From assembly GCA_015059095.1 (NCBI GenBank), contig SVBA01000002.1, positions 62,001-126,000 of the forward strand: a stretch of DNA of 64,000 nucleotides, in the 5' to 3' direction. The DNA comes from Erysipelotrichaceae bacterium (GTDB lineage Bacteria; Bacillota_I; Bacilli_A; RFN20; CAG-449). Numbering within the stretch: the first letter of the stretch is position 1; every line of letters starts with the position of its first letter. A program made the translations under genes and the position numbers. Positions 8,782 to 17,801 of this stretch are shown in pieces. Under the pieces are notes generated by a model. That model saw nothing but the letters and a program-made list of their open reading frames with translations. It had not been told where the DNA came from and ran no database searches.

Positions 8782-10131
8782 ATGAAAAAAATTGTTGCCA
8801 TATTTAAAAACAAAGATGTAAGAGAAAGAATTCTCTTCACATTAATGATGTTCTTAGTATTTAGAATCGGATCTAACATTACAGTTCCTGGAGTAGAATT
8901 AACTTCTTCTCTAGGTGATACTGATGTCTTAAGTTTAATGAACTTATTAGGTGGTGGAGCATTACAAAATTTCTCAGTATTTGCTTTAGGGGTTTCTCCT
9001 TATATTACATCATCTATCATCGTTGAACTTCTTTCAAAAGATGTTCTTCCTGCTTTAACTGAACTTTCTAAGCAAGGTCAATCAGGTAGAAAGAAGATTG
9101 AAATGGCAACTCGTTACTTAACTCTAGTTCTTGGCGCAGTTCAAGCATATGGAATTATTGTAACAATGCAAAACTCTGAAGTTATTGCTTTCACTGAAGA
9201 ATTAACATTCTGGGTATATGCAAAAATTATTTTATACTTATTAGCTGGCTCAATGCTAGTTATGTGGATGGCAGACCAAATTACAGAAAAAGGTGTTGGT
9301 AATGGTGTCTCTATGATTATCTTTGCTGGTATCGTTTCTGCTCTTCCATCTCAAATTATCTCAGCAACTTCTTATTATTTCTTAAATGAGTTAGTTACTG
9401 AAAAATCAAGAATTATTGCTGGTGCATTAAAATTAGGTTTATATCTAGTTACACTAGTATTAATTATCGTATTCGTTACATTTATTGAAAAATCAATAAG
9501 AAAAATCCCTGTTCAACATTCAGGAACAGGTGGTGCATTAAATGCTAAAGTTAACAATACTTCATTCTTACCAATGAAGATTAACTCTGCAGGGGTAATT
9601 CCAGTTATCTTCGGTTCATCAATTATGATGGCTCCAGCAGTAATTATCAGCTTTGCTGTTGAAAATTATACATCAAATGAAACTATCACTAATGTATTAA
9701 ATATCTTCAACCAAGCAGCGTTAACTGAAATGAAATGGTTCGATGGTTCGACTTGGTATATGCCATGGGGATTAATTATCTACGTTTTCTTAATCTTTGT
9801 ATTTAGTTTCTTCTATTCGAACTTAACTATCAACCCAGAACAATTAGCGGAAGACTTCCAAAAGTCAGGTTCATATATCCCAGGGGTAAGACCTGGTAAT
9901 GAAACTCACCGTTATGTAAAAAGAGTTCTTAATAGAGTTACTCTTCTAGGTGCTACAGCATTAACAATTATTGCTGCATTCCCAGTAGTATTAACACTAT
10001 TAGAAATAGTTCCTTCTTCATTAGCTTTAGGAGGAACAGGTATGATCATCGTCGTTGGTGTTTCTAGTGAAACATATAAACAAATCGAAGGTCTTATCGC
10101 TGCTGATACTCATGCTTCAGCAGTTGCTTAG
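8782..10131 (+). CDS. secY: Protein translocase channel subunit SecY
   Basis: SecY forms the membrane pore of the general secretion system, which the many lipoproteins in this window would need. The 449-residue protein has about ten hydrophobic segments. Family landmarks include FRIGSNITVPGV near residue 27, the segment QHSGTGGALNAKVNNTSFLP, and the late PGVRPGNETHRYVKRVLNR. It is separated by 1 base from rplO and is followed by adk, the standard Gram-positive order. Its stop is fused to the next site as TAGGAGG. Confidence 0.97.
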   Translation: MKKIVAIFKNKDVRERILFTLMMFLVFRIGSNITVPGVELTSSLGDTDVLSLMNLLGGGALQNFSVFALGVSPYITSSIIVELLSKDVLPALTELSKQGQSGRKKIEMATRYLTLVLGAVQAYGIIVTMQNSEVIAFTEELTFWVYAKIILYLLAGSMLVMWMADQITEKGVGNGVSMIIFAGIVSALPSQIISATSYYFLNELVTEKSRIIAGALKLGLYLVTLVLIIVFVTFIEKSIRKIPVQHSGTGGALNAKVNNTSFLPMKINSAGVIPVIFGSSIMMAPAVIISFAVENYTSNETITNVLNIFNQAALTEMKWFDGSTWYMPWGLIIYVFLIFVFSFFYSNLTINPEQLAEDFQKSGSYIPGVRPGNETHRYVKRVLNRVTLLGATALTIIAAFPVVLTLLEIVPSSLALGGTGMIIVVGVSSETYKQIEGLIAADTHASAVA

Positions 10132-10140
10132 GAGGAAATT

Positions 10141-10791
10141 ATGAATATTATTCTAATGGGTCCTCCAGGAGCAGGAAAAGGTACCCAATCTGAAAGAATT
10201 TTAGATTATTGCTCAATACCTCATATTTCTACAGGAGATATGTTCCGTGAAGCAATTAAAAATCAAACTGAATTAGGTGTCTTAGCTCAATCTTATATTA
10301 ATAAAGGATTATTAGTACCTGATGAAGTTACAATTGGATTAGTTAAAGAAAGATTATCTAGAGATGATTGTAAAAACGGTTATCTTCTAGACGGATTCCC
10401 AAGAACTATTCCACAAGCTGAAGCTTTACAAGTTTTAGCAAAAGAAATCTCACGTCCTGTTCAATTAGTTATTAATATTGAAGCAGATAAAGATGAATTA
10501 ATTAGAAGAATTTCTGGAAGAAGAGTATGCCCAAAATGTGGAAACTCATATCACTTATTATTCAAACTTCCAAAGGTTGAAAATATATGTGATGCTTGTG
10601 GAAGTGAATTAATTCAAAGAAAAGACGACACTCTTGAAAGTCTTAATGTGAGATTAGATGCTTATGAAAACCAAACAAAACCTCTTGTTGAATTCTATTC
10701 AAAATTAGGTTTATGTAAAACAGTTAATGGTTTACAAAGCATCGATGATGTATTTAATGACATTCAAAAATTACTTGATGAGGTTAAATAG
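10141..10791 (+). CDS. adk: Adenylate kinase, zinc-lid type
   Basis: Adenylate kinase converts ATP and AMP into two ADP. The P-loop GPPGAGKGTQ is at residues 7-16, DGFPRT near residue 84, and the LID region carries four cysteines (CPKCG and CDACG, near residues 130-153) that bind zinc, the usual Gram-positive form. The length of 216 residues is normal. It sits in the standard secY-adk-map order. Confidence 0.97.
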   Translation: MNIILMGPPGAGKGTQSERILDYCSIPHISTGDMFREAIKNQTELGVLAQSYINKGLLVPDEVTIGLVKERLSRDDCKNGYLLDGFPRTIPQAEALQVLAKEISRPVQLVINIEADKDELIRRISGRRVCPKCGNSYHLLFKLPKVENICDACGSELIQRKDDTLESLNVRLDAYENQTKPLVEFYSKLGLCKTVNGLQSIDDVFNDIQKLLDEVK

Positions 10792-11553
10792 ATGATATCA
10801 ATCAAATCTAGTAGAGAGATTGCTTTAATGAAAAAAGCAGGTGATATATTAGCTACTACATTTGATGTCTTAGAACCTTTATGTATACCTGGCACTACTA
10901 CGAAACACCTTTCGGAAGTTGCCGAAAAGGTGATTCGTGATGCTGGTGGTATACCTGAAGAAAAAGGTTATTATGGATATCCTGCAGCAATATGCGCATC
11001 AGTTAATGATGTGGTTGTCCATGGTATTCCTTCATCTTATAAATTAAAAGACGGAGACATCATTTCAATAGATATAGTAGTATCTTATCAAGGATATATG
11101 GCTGACGCATGTCGAACATTCACTGTTGGCAAGGTTAGTCAAGAAGCGATGCGACTAATCGAAGTAACTAAAGAATGCTTCTATAAGGCGATGGAAGTTT
11201 GTAAACCTGGTAATAGGGTTGGAGATATATCTCATGCAATACAAACTCATGCTGAAAAGAATGGTTACTCAGTTACTAGAGATTTCACAGGTCATGGCTT
11301 AGGTAGATCAATGCATGAAGATCCAAGTGTCCCAAACTTTGGAATTCCAGGAACAGGACCTATTCTAAGAGAAGGAATGACCATTGCTGTTGAACCAATT
11401 ATTTTACAAGGCAAAAAAGAGTCAAGAGTCCTAAAGGACGGATGGACAGCAGTAACTTGTGATCATAAGTTAGCAGCGCATTATGAAAATTCTATCGTAA
11501 TTACTAAGGATGGTTATGAAATCCTTACAAAACATGAAGAAGGAGAGAATTAG
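10792..11553 (+). CDS. map: Methionine aminopeptidase, type I
   Basis: This enzyme removes the initiator methionine from new proteins. Metal-ligand positions of the family are visible: Asp in ISIDIVVS, Asp in YMADACRTF, His in GHGLGRSMHEDP, Glu in AVEPII and Glu in YENSIVIT. The length of 253 residues is normal. The ATG directly abuts the adk stop, and a GAGGT inside the end of adk serves as its ribosome-binding site. Confidence 0.97.
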   Translation: MISIKSSREIALMKKAGDILATTFDVLEPLCIPGTTTKHLSEVAEKVIRDAGGIPEEKGYYGYPAAICASVNDVVVHGIPSSYKLKDGDIISIDIVVSYQGYMADACRTFTVGKVSQEAMRLIEVTKECFYKAMEVCKPGNRVGDISHAIQTHAEKNGYSVTRDFTGHGLGRSMHEDPSVPNFGIPGTGPILREGMTIAVEPIILQGKKESRVLKDGWTAVTCDHKLAAHYENSIVITKDGYEILTKHEEGEN

Positions 11554-11556
11554 AGA

Positions 11557-11775
11557 ATGGCAAAAAGTGACGTCATTGAAGTTGAGGCGGTAGTAGTAGA
11601 GACTTTACCAAACGCAATGTTTAATGTAAAGCTTGAAAATGGTGTAGTAATTCTTGCCCACGTTTCTGGTAAAATCCGTATGAATTACATTCGCATCTTA
11701 CCAGGTGATAGAGTTACAGTAGAAATATCGCCATATGATTTAACACGTGGCAGAATAACATTTAGATACAAATAG
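11557..11775 (+). CDS. infA: Translation initiation factor IF-1
   Basis: IF-1 occupies the A site during initiation. The 72-residue OB-fold is nearly textbook: [19 protein letters not shown] at the start, then the segment [21 protein letters not shown] and the ending GRITFRYK. It lies 3 bases after map, and rpmJ follows after 45 bases. Confidence 0.97.
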   Translation: MAKSDVIEVEAVVVETLPNAMFNVKLENGVVILAHVSGKIRMNYIRILPGDRVTVEISPYDLTRGRITFRYK

Positions 11776-11820
11776 TATCGACTAGTACATAAAACTAGAA
11801 TTAATTAGGAGGAAAAATTT

Positions 11821-11934
11821 ATGAAAGTTAGACCTTCAGTAAAACCAATTTGTGACAAGTGTAAGGTTATCAGAAGAAAAGGCCGTATTATGGTCATCTG
11901 TATCAACCCAAAACACAAACAAAGACAAGGTTAA
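11821..11934 (+). CDS. rpmJ: 50S ribosomal protein L36, zinc-binding
   Basis: This 37-residue gene encodes [19 protein letters not shown] at its start and ends HKQRQG with TAA. Cys11, Cys14, Cys27 and His32 form the classic zinc site of L36. The ATG has AGGAGG about 8 bases upstream. It sits in the conserved infA-rpmJ-rpsM order. Confidence 0.96.
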   Translation: MKVRPSVKPICDKCKVIRRKGRIMVICINPKHKQRQG

Positions 11935-11951
11935 TTTAGGAGGATAGAAAT

Positions 11952-12326
11952 ATGGCACGTATTTTAGGTGTAGATATTCCAAACGATAAACAAGTACAAT
12001 ACTCATTAACATATATTTATGGTGTTGGCTTAAAAACAGCACAAAAAGCTTGTGCTGATGCTGGTGTAGAACCAACAATCAGAGTTAAAAATTTAACAGA
12101 AGAACAATTAACAGCTATTAGAAACGAATTAACAAAAGTAAAAACAGAAGGTGAATTACGTAGAGAAGTAGCTTTAAACATCAAGAGATTACAAGAAATC
12201 GGATGTTACCGTGGTATCAGACATAGAAGAGGTTTACCATGTCGTGGACAAGGTACTAAAAACAACGCTCGTACATGTAAGGGACCAAGAAAAACTATTG
12301 CTAATAAGAAAGTAGCATCTAAATAG
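11952..12326 (+). CDS. rpsM: 30S ribosomal protein S13
   Basis: S13 forms intersubunit bridges and contacts P-site tRNA. The start [20 protein letters not shown] and the C-terminal [19 protein letters not shown] are diagnostic. The length of 124 residues is normal. GGAGG lies upstream, and rpsK follows after 15 bases. Confidence 0.97.
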   Translation: MARILGVDIPNDKQVQYSLTYIYGVGLKTAQKACADAGVEPTIRVKNLTEEQLTAIRNELTKVKTEGELRREVALNIKRLQEIGCYRGIRHRRGLPCRGQGTKNNARTCKGPRKTIANKKVASK

Positions 12327-12341
12327 TAGGAGGAAAGAATA

Positions 12342-12734
12342 ATGGCAGGAAAAAGACCACAAGCTCGTAAAAAGAAAATTAGAAGAGCGTATACTAAGGG
12401 TGTAGCACACATTCATTCCACATTCAATAACACAATCGTAACTATTACTGACGAAGCAGGTAACGCAATTGCTTGGTCAAGTGCTGGTGCATTAGGCTTC
12501 AAAGGTGCTAAAAAATCAACACCATTTGCAGCTCAATTAGCAGCTGAAGCTTGTGCTAAAGTTGCAGTAGATCAAGGTTTAAAAACAGTTGACGTAGAAG
12601 TTAAAGGTCCAGGCCCAGGTCGTGAATCAGCATTAAGATCTTTACAAGCAGCAGGCTTACAAATTCAAACAATTACTGATACAACACCAATTCCACATAA
12701 TGGTTGCCGCCCACCAAAGCGTCCACGTGGTTAG
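12342..12734 (+). CDS. rpsK: 30S ribosomal protein S11
   Basis: S11 lies on the platform beside the mRNA exit. The segment [18 protein letters not shown] and the ending [13 protein letters not shown] are family hallmarks. The length of 130 residues is normal. The 51 bases before rpoA hold its ribosome-binding site and nothing else that I recognise. Confidence 0.97.
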   Translation: MAGKRPQARKKKIRRAYTKGVAHIHSTFNNTIVTITDEAGNAIAWSSAGALGFKGAKKSTPFAAQLAAEACAKVAVDQGLKTVDVEVKGPGPGRESALRSLQAAGLQIQTITDTTPIPHNGCRPPKRPRG

Positions 12735-12785
12735 TTCGTGATTTAACTAACAACCCAAGTAAAATAAATACTCAGGAGGAACGCT

Positions 12786-13736
12786 ATGAAAAAATATGAA
12801 AAACCAGAATTTAAAATTGCAACTTACGATGCAACTAGTAACTATGGTCACTTTGTTATCGAACCACTTGAAAGAGGTTTTGGTACAACTTTAGGTAATG
12901 CATTAAGAAGAGTATTATTATCTTCTTTACCAGGTGCAAGCGTATATGCAATTGAAGTAGAAGGTGCAAGACATGAATTCTCATCTCTTGACGGGGTTGA
13001 AGAAGACGTTACATCAATCGTTTTAGCACTTAAGGAATTAGTTTTAAAAATTAATGATGAAACTGAACAATCATACAAATTAACTTTATTTGTAGATTCA
13101 GCAAAAACAGTAACTGCTGAAGATATTGTTTGCCCTACTGGAGTAGAAATTATCAATAAAGACTTAGTCTTAGCTCACGTTGGTGAAGGTGGAAAATTAT
13201 GCATGACTATCTACTGTAGAAATGGTAGAGGTTATGTAACATCAGAAGGAAATAAAAATGCAAATTTCCCAATCGGTGTAATTCCAACAGACTCAAACTA
13301 TTCACCAATTACAAAATGTTCATACAATGTTGAACAAACTAGAGTTGGTCATGATAACAATTATGACAAACTAGATATCGAAATCTTCACAAATGGCGCT
13401 ATGATGCCTCAAGATGCTATCGCTTTAGCAGCTAAAGTATTAGTTGCTCACTTCAATTTATTCGTTGAATTAAGTGAAATCGCTACATCTTCAGATACAT
13501 TCGCAGAAGCTGTTGAAGAACCAAAAAATAAATATCAAGATATGACAATCGAAGAATTAGACTTATCAGTACGTTCTTCTAACTGTTTAAAAAGAGCAAA
13601 CATTGCTACAGTTATGGAATTAACTCAAAAGACTGAAGAAGATATGATGAAAGTCAGAAATCTTGGTAAGAAATCATTAAAAGAAGTTAAAGAAAAATTA
13701 CAAGCAATTGGTCTTGGCTTCAGAGAATATGAATAG
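12786..13736 (+). CDS. rpoA: RNA polymerase alpha subunit
   Basis: The alpha subunit dimerises to start RNA polymerase assembly, and its C-terminal domain binds UP elements and activators. The N-terminal domain shows FVIEPLERGFGTTLGNALRR near residues 22-41. The C-terminal helix-hairpin-helix domain starts near residue 250 (ELDLSVRSSNCLKRANI). The length of 316 residues is normal. A GGAGGAACGCT leader precedes the ATG. Confidence 0.98.
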   Translation: MKKYEKPEFKIATYDATSNYGHFVIEPLERGFGTTLGNALRRVLLSSLPGASVYAIEVEGARHEFSSLDGVEEDVTSIVLALKELVLKINDETEQSYKLTLFVDSAKTVTAEDIVCPTGVEIINKDLVLAHVGEGGKLCMTIYCRNGRGYVTSEGNKNANFPIGVIPTDSNYSPITKCSYNVEQTRVGHDNNYDKLDIEIFTNGAMMPQDAIALAAKVLVAHFNLFVELSEIATSSDTFAEAVEEPKNKYQDMTIEELDLSVRSSNCLKRANIATVMELTQKTEEDMMKVRNLGKKSLKEVKEKLQAIGLGFREYE

Positions 13737-13747
13737 GGAGGTACCTC

Positions 13748-14152
13748 ATGAAAACTCAAGGACGTAAAAATGTTCATGGTAAAGGTGGCGTAAGATCTAA
13801 AGCTGCTTATACTACAAGCAAATATAAATCAATGTTAAGAACACTTGTTACAGATTTAATCGTTAAAGGTAGTGTTACAGTTACTTTATCTACAGCTCGT
13901 GATTTAGTTTCATTAGCTGATAAAATGGTTACTTATGGTAAAAAAGGTGATTTAAACTCAAGAAGATTAGCAGCAGCAGTAATTCGTGATGTTTGGGCTG
14001 ACGAAGCTAATAGAGTTACAGCATTAAAGAAATTATTTGATGAAATCGCTCCATCTTATAAAGATCGTAACGGTGGTTATACTAGAGTTTTAAAGATTGC
14101 TAACAGACGTGGAGATAATGCTCCAATGGCAATTGTTTCTTTAGTAAAATAA
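13748..14152 (+). CDS. rplQ: 50S ribosomal protein L17
   Basis: L17 closes the alpha operon. The protein shows the family segment YKSMLRTLVTDLIVKGSVT and ends with RVLKIANRRGDNAPMAIVSL. At 134 residues it is slightly longer than the usual 120. The gene is followed by a clear terminator. In related genomes ecfA1 comes next, but here a 23-kb accessory island intervenes. Confidence 0.97.
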   Translation: MKTQGRKNVHGKGGVRSKAAYTTSKYKSMLRTLVTDLIVKGSVTVTLSTARDLVSLADKMVTYGKKGDLNSRRLAAAVIRDVWADEANRVTALKKLFDEIAPSYKDRNGGYTRVLKIANRRGDNAPMAIVSLVK

Positions 14153-14166
14153 GAAATTATTAAACT

Positions 14167-14196
14167 AACGCTTGTTGAAAAACAGGCGTTTTTTTG
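14167..14196 (+). terminator. Rho-independent terminator of the ribosomal super-operon
   Basis: AACGCTTGTT and AACAGGCGTT form a 10-bp stem with one G-U pair around a GAAA loop, followed directly by a run of T. It lies 14 bases after the rplQ stop. Confidence 0.93.
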
Positions 14197-14319
14197 TGGG
14201 AAAATAGGCTACATATCAACTAAATATTTGGTTAAAATATAAAAATTGAAATAGATAATATATGAATATCATTTACTTTTTAATAGGAAAACAAACATAA
14301 TTTTTATAAAATATCATAA

Positions 14320-14350
14320 TTGACAAAATTACTCGGGGGGGGGGTATAAT
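14320..14350 (+). promoter_or_regulatory. Promoter with a poly-G spacer, candidate phase-variable switch
   Basis: A consensus -35 TTGACA (14320-14325) and a consensus -10 TATAAT (14345-14350) are separated by 19 bases. Ten consecutive G (14335-14344) fill the end of the spacer and abut the -10 box. Long G runs are very rare in this AT-rich sequence. Homopolymer slippage would change the spacer length, and 17 bases is optimal, so tract length could set promoter strength. The transcript would carry the AraC-type gene and the following lipoprotein esterase. Confidence 0.8.
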
Positions 14351-14406
14351 TTTCATAATGGGGTAATATGTTTCATTAACAAATTATCGTGATTTAGAGG
14401 GCTAAT

Positions 14407-15195
14407 ATGTTTAATTTTAAAGTTAATAAATTGGATTTTTCTCATAAACTTGGAACAGTTCTTTTTACTGACGATATATATGAAGAACATATTCACTTTT
14501 TCTATGAAATTATATTTTTTGTTAATGGTAGTGTTTCGTATACTGTTCAAACTAAATCTAAAAAATTATCTCCAGGAGATATCATATTAATTCATCCAGG
14601 TAAAGTACATTATGCTACATTAGAAAAAGAAGAAAATTATGAAAGATATGTTTTAAAATTTCCTATTAGCGTTATACCTCCATTTTTACATGAAAAATTA
14701 TCAAAGATAGATTCTTTCTTAAAGAAAACAAAAAAATATACGTATATCTTTGAAAAATTAGATGATTATTTTGAAAAATATGAGGAAGAAGAAATTTACA
14801 CCTTATTTGTATGTGAACTTCTAAGATTATGTATATTTTTATGTGATGATGGAGAAAAAGAAGAGAAGATTAATAGTAATCAATTTATTAATGAGATAAT
14901 CGAATATGTTGAGACTCACATTTGTGAAAATATTAATTTAAATAGTTTAAGTGACCACTTTTATTATTCGCCGTCTTATTTAGACTATCAATTCAAAAAA
15001 CATATGAGAATGTCATTAACTAAATATATTAGAAATAAGAAAATTTATCTTGCTCATGAAATGATTCAAAGTGGAATGAAAGCAAGTGAAGTGGCAGAAA
15101 AAGTTGGATTTACAGATTATTCAACATTTTATCGTTCATACATTAAGGTAATGGGTTTTAAACCTAGTAATAATAATGATTTAAAAATTATATAA
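14407..15195 (+). CDS. AraC-family transcriptional regulator
   Basis: The 262-residue protein has an N-terminal cupin-like sensing domain (about residues 15-85, including SPGDIILIHPGKVHYA). Its C-terminal AraC domain with two helix-turn-helix motifs spans about residues 160-258 (INLNSLSDHFYYSPSYLDYQ and ASEVAEKVGFTDYSTFYRSY). Regulators of this type usually control sugar or surface-polymer genes and bind a small ligand in the cupin. It is the first gene of the accessory island and lies behind the poly-G promoter. A GAGGG site precedes the ATG. Its targets are most likely the island genes downstream, but this is inferred from position only. Confidence 0.88.
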   Translation: MFNFKVNKLDFSHKLGTVLFTDDIYEEHIHFFYEIIFFVNGSVSYTVQTKSKKLSPGDIILIHPGKVHYATLEKEENYERYVLKFPISVIPPFLHEKLSKIDSFLKKTKKYTYIFEKLDDYFEKYEEEEIYTLFVCELLRLCIFLCDDGEKEEKINSNQFINEIIEYVETHICENINLNSLSDHFYYSPSYLDYQFKKHMRMSLTKYIRNKKIYLAHEMIQSGMKASEVAEKVGFTDYSTFYRSYIKVMGFKPSNNNDLKII

Positions 15196-15208
15196 AGGAG
15201 AAAGAAAG

Positions 15209-16279
15209 ATGAAAAAGAATGTATTAATAAAATTAACACTTAGCTTATTATTGTTAGGAAGTTGTTTTGTTTCTTGTGGAAATAATAATTCTAGCGAAGC
15301 TCCTTCTTCTAGTGAATTAACTAGTGAACCTTCATCTAGTAGTGTAGAGAGTTCAAAAGAATCTTCTAATGAAGTAATCGATAACACTGAAGGAAGTTTA
15401 AATCATGATCCAATCTATATCTATAGACCTAATAACGTGCCTTATGATAGTAATGGAGAAACTAGAGATTACATATTCTTAACACCATATCTTGCGAGTA
15501 AACCTACTGGAGGAGCTGTTATTGTTTGTCCAGGTGGAGCTTATAAACATTTATCTAATTCTACAGATGTAGATGGTGATGAATTTGGTCAAGGTGTAAA
15601 TAATTTAGGTAATCAAAAAGAATCTAGTTCAATAGCTTCTTTCTACAATGAGCAAGGTATTTCTGTTTTTATTTTAAATTATAGAACTAAGGCTCTTGAT
15701 AGTAATATTAATTATCAAAGAATTTTATCTGATGGAACTAGAGCAGTTAAATATGTTCGATACTTTGCAGAAAATTATTTTGTCGATCCGGATAAGATAG
15801 CAATTCAAGGATATTCTGCAGGTGGCCATCTTGCTAGTATGGTATTAACTAGATATGATTTTGAAATTGATGATCCTAATTATACTAAAGATGCAATAGA
15901 TGAAGTAAGTGCAGAACCAAATGCATCAGTCTTATGTTATGCGGTAATTACTTTAAGTGGAGACGGAGCACATTCTACAACTAGAAAGAATTTTATTTCT
16001 GATGAATCTAAGTATGAATATTATTCTGCAGATAAAGCAGTTACTAGTGAAACAGCACCAACTTTCTTATGGTGTCATCAAAATGATAAATCTGTAAATG
16101 CAGAAATTAATACAAAAGCAATGGCAAAAGCATTAGAAGAAAAAGGTGTTAAACATGAAGTTCATGTTTATGATGATAATGGAACTAGGGATCATGGTAT
16201 TGGAATTGCTCAAGATTATGAAGAAGCAAAAGAATGGCCAACTCTAGCAACTTCATTTTTAAAATCATGTGGCTTCTAG
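15209..16279 (+). CDS. Lipoprotein alpha/beta-hydrolase, acetyl-esterase type
   Basis: A signal peptide ends in a lipobox cysteine (Cys19 or Cys23), followed by a serine-rich linker to about residue 60. The rest is an alpha/beta hydrolase of the carbohydrate-esterase type. An oxyanion segment VIVCPGGAY precedes the nucleophile elbow GYSAGG (Ser203). A late Asp (CHQNDKSVN) and a His (TRDHGIG) complete a plausible triad. Related enzymes remove acetyl groups from plant or host glycans. It follows the AraC gene by 13 bases with an AAAGGAGAA site and is closed by a terminator, so the two form a unit under the poly-G promoter. Confidence 0.85.
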   Translation: MKKNVLIKLTLSLLLLGSCFVSCGNNNSSEAPSSSELTSEPSSSSVESSKESSNEVIDNTEGSLNHDPIYIYRPNNVPYDSNGETRDYIFLTPYLASKPTGGAVIVCPGGAYKHLSNSTDVDGDEFGQGVNNLGNQKESSSIASFYNEQGISVFILNYRTKALDSNINYQRILSDGTRAVKYVRYFAENYFVDPDKIAIQGYSAGGHLASMVLTRYDFEIDDPNYTKDAIDEVSAEPNASVLCYAVITLSGDGAHSTTRKNFISDESKYEYYSADKAVTSETAPTFLWCHQNDKSVNAEINTKAMAKALEEKGVKHEVHVYDDNGTRDHGIGIAQDYEEAKEWPTLATSFLKSCGF

Positions 16280-16307
16280 TGAAAGAGTTAAAATAATATA
16301 AAAAAAG

Positions 16308-16339
16308 GAGTTGAGAAAACAAGTCTCAATTCTTTTTTT
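16308..16339 (+). terminator. Rho-independent terminator after the esterase gene
   Basis: GAGTTGAGA and TCTCAATTC form a 9-bp stem with one G-U pair around AAACAAG, followed by seven T. It separates the AraC-esterase pair from the next transcription unit. Confidence 0.9.
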
Positions 16340-16518
16340 GTGAAAAATTGCGTATATTCAGTCGATTTTTTCGAAATATTTTTTTCTAATATCGGAAAAA
16401 GTAAAAAGTGCAATCTTTTTTGATTATTCTTGCAATGGTTTTGAAATACGTATCGTTTCATAATTGTAGTATCTAGATTTCTATATTAATTAATATAGGC
16501 AAGTAGAAAGGAGATAAT
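16340..16518 (+). promoter_or_regulatory. Intergenic region likely holding the promoter of the lipoprotein operon
   Basis: These 179 bases separate a terminator from the first phosphatase-like lipoprotein gene. They contain an imperfect hairpin (about 16365-16399). Near 16440-16465 there is an imperfect palindrome TGAAATACG-TAT-CGTTTCA that could be an operator. CATAAT just after it resembles a -10 box, but the -35 spacing is poor, so the exact promoter is unclear. A good AAAGGAGA site lies before the next ATG. Confidence 0.45.
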
Positions 16519-17772
16519 ATGAAAAACAGAATTCTTTTGTGTACAAGTATTTCTGTCTTACTCTTATCCAGTTGTTTAGTTGGATGTGGGGGAAATACTA
16601 GTAGTTCAAGTGAAGAGATTATTTCCTCTAGTGAAGAAATACCTTCATCGATAACTTTAGAATCGTTTAATGAACCATTAGATATTCACACAGATATTCA
16701 AAATACTTTCTTATCTATTAGCGATCCTGCATTACAAGATAAAAGTATTGATGGTAAATCTGAATTATCTAGACCAAAGGGTGTTACATTATCTTGGGAA
16801 GATAGTATTGAATGTTCTTCTTATTCGGTTATGATTTCAGAAAACGAAGATATGTCTAATTCGAAAAGGTATTTTACTAGTGACAAAGAAATTGAACTGT
16901 ATAACCTAAAAATTGCAACTACTTATTATTGGAAAGTTATTCAAAGTGTAAAAGATGGTCAAGTATCCAAAGTTGGAAGTTTTGAAACAATAGGAGAAGG
17001 GCCAAGAAACTTATATGTTGATGGAGTTACAAACTTTAGAGATATGGGAGGATGGATGACTTCTAGTGGTACTAGAATGAATCAAGGTATTTTATATAGA
17101 GGTGCAAGATTAAATAATTCTTATTCTACAGGCTTTGATAAAGATAGCAAAATTAGAGATGAATATTGTGTCGTTGAACCTGAAATTACCGAAGATGGAG
17201 AAAAAGTATTTACTGATGATTTAAAGATTAAAACTGAAATTGATTTAAGAGATACAAATGGTAATGGTTATCCTGGCGGAGGAATTCCGGGTTCGGTAGA
17301 TCAAGCTCCTACTATTGGTTCTGTAGTTGATGGAGTTACTTATATTGCTATTCCAATGGATAATAGTGCAACTATTGAAGATAACAAAGAAGAAATTAAA
17401 GAATTCTTTGAAGTCTTAGCAAATAAAGATAATTATCCTATTTATTATCATTGCAATATTGGAACAAATAGAACTGGTATGGTTAGCTATTTAATTGGTG
17501 CATTATGTGGAATGTCGCAACATGATTTGGAATTAGATTATATGTTCTCTAATTTAGGAACAATTGCATTACCAACACCATTGAGTAGTAATCGAAAGAG
17601 AACGGAATTAATTGAATTAACTGGAGAATATGAGAAAAACACATATGGAGCTTCATATGTTGTAAATTCATTTGAAGGTAATAACTTAATTGAAAAAGCA
17701 GAAAATTGTTTAAAAGATTGTGGCGTTAGCCAAGAAACTATTGATGCTGTTAGAAAAATAATGATGGATTAA
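16519..17772 (+). CDS. Lipoprotein with a fibronectin-like domain and a tyrosine-phosphatase domain
   Basis: A signal peptide with lipobox LVGC (Cys23) is followed by a serine/glutamate linker. A fibronectin-III-like region comes next (about residues 85-160, with ECSSYSVMISENEDMSNSKR). The rest, from NLYVDGVTNFRDMGGW, belongs to the secreted tyrosine/lipid phosphatase family PF13350. The P-loop is HCNIGTNRTG, with catalytic Cys312 and Arg318. The lysine of the CxxGK(D/N)R phosphoinositide signature is replaced by Thr, so the substrate is uncertain. A close paralog lies at 20725-21942. Confidence 0.85.
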   Translation: MKNRILLCTSISVLLLSSCLVGCGGNTSSSSEEIISSSEEIPSSITLESFNEPLDIHTDIQNTFLSISDPALQDKSIDGKSELSRPKGVTLSWEDSIECSSYSVMISENEDMSNSKRYFTSDKEIELYNLKIATTYYWKVIQSVKDGQVSKVGSFETIGEGPRNLYVDGVTNFRDMGGWMTSSGTRMNQGILYRGARLNNSYSTGFDKDSKIRDEYCVVEPEITEDGEKVFTDDLKIKTEIDLRDTNGNGYPGGGIPGSVDQAPTIGSVVDGVTYIAIPMDNSATIEDNKEEIKEFFEVLANKDNYPIYYHCNIGTNRTGMVSYLIGALCGMSQHDLELDYMFSNLGTIALPTPLSSNRKRTELIELTGEYEKNTYGASYVVNSFEGNNLIEKAENCLKDCGVSQETIDAVRKIMMD

Positions 17773-17801
17773 TTTTTTAAATTTATAGGGAGGAAAATAA
17801 A

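Noticed and set aside
14353-14550. Small minus-strand frame overlapping the AraC gene start
   Set aside because: It lies opposite the start of a well-supported gene, with no ribosome-binding site and no family features.
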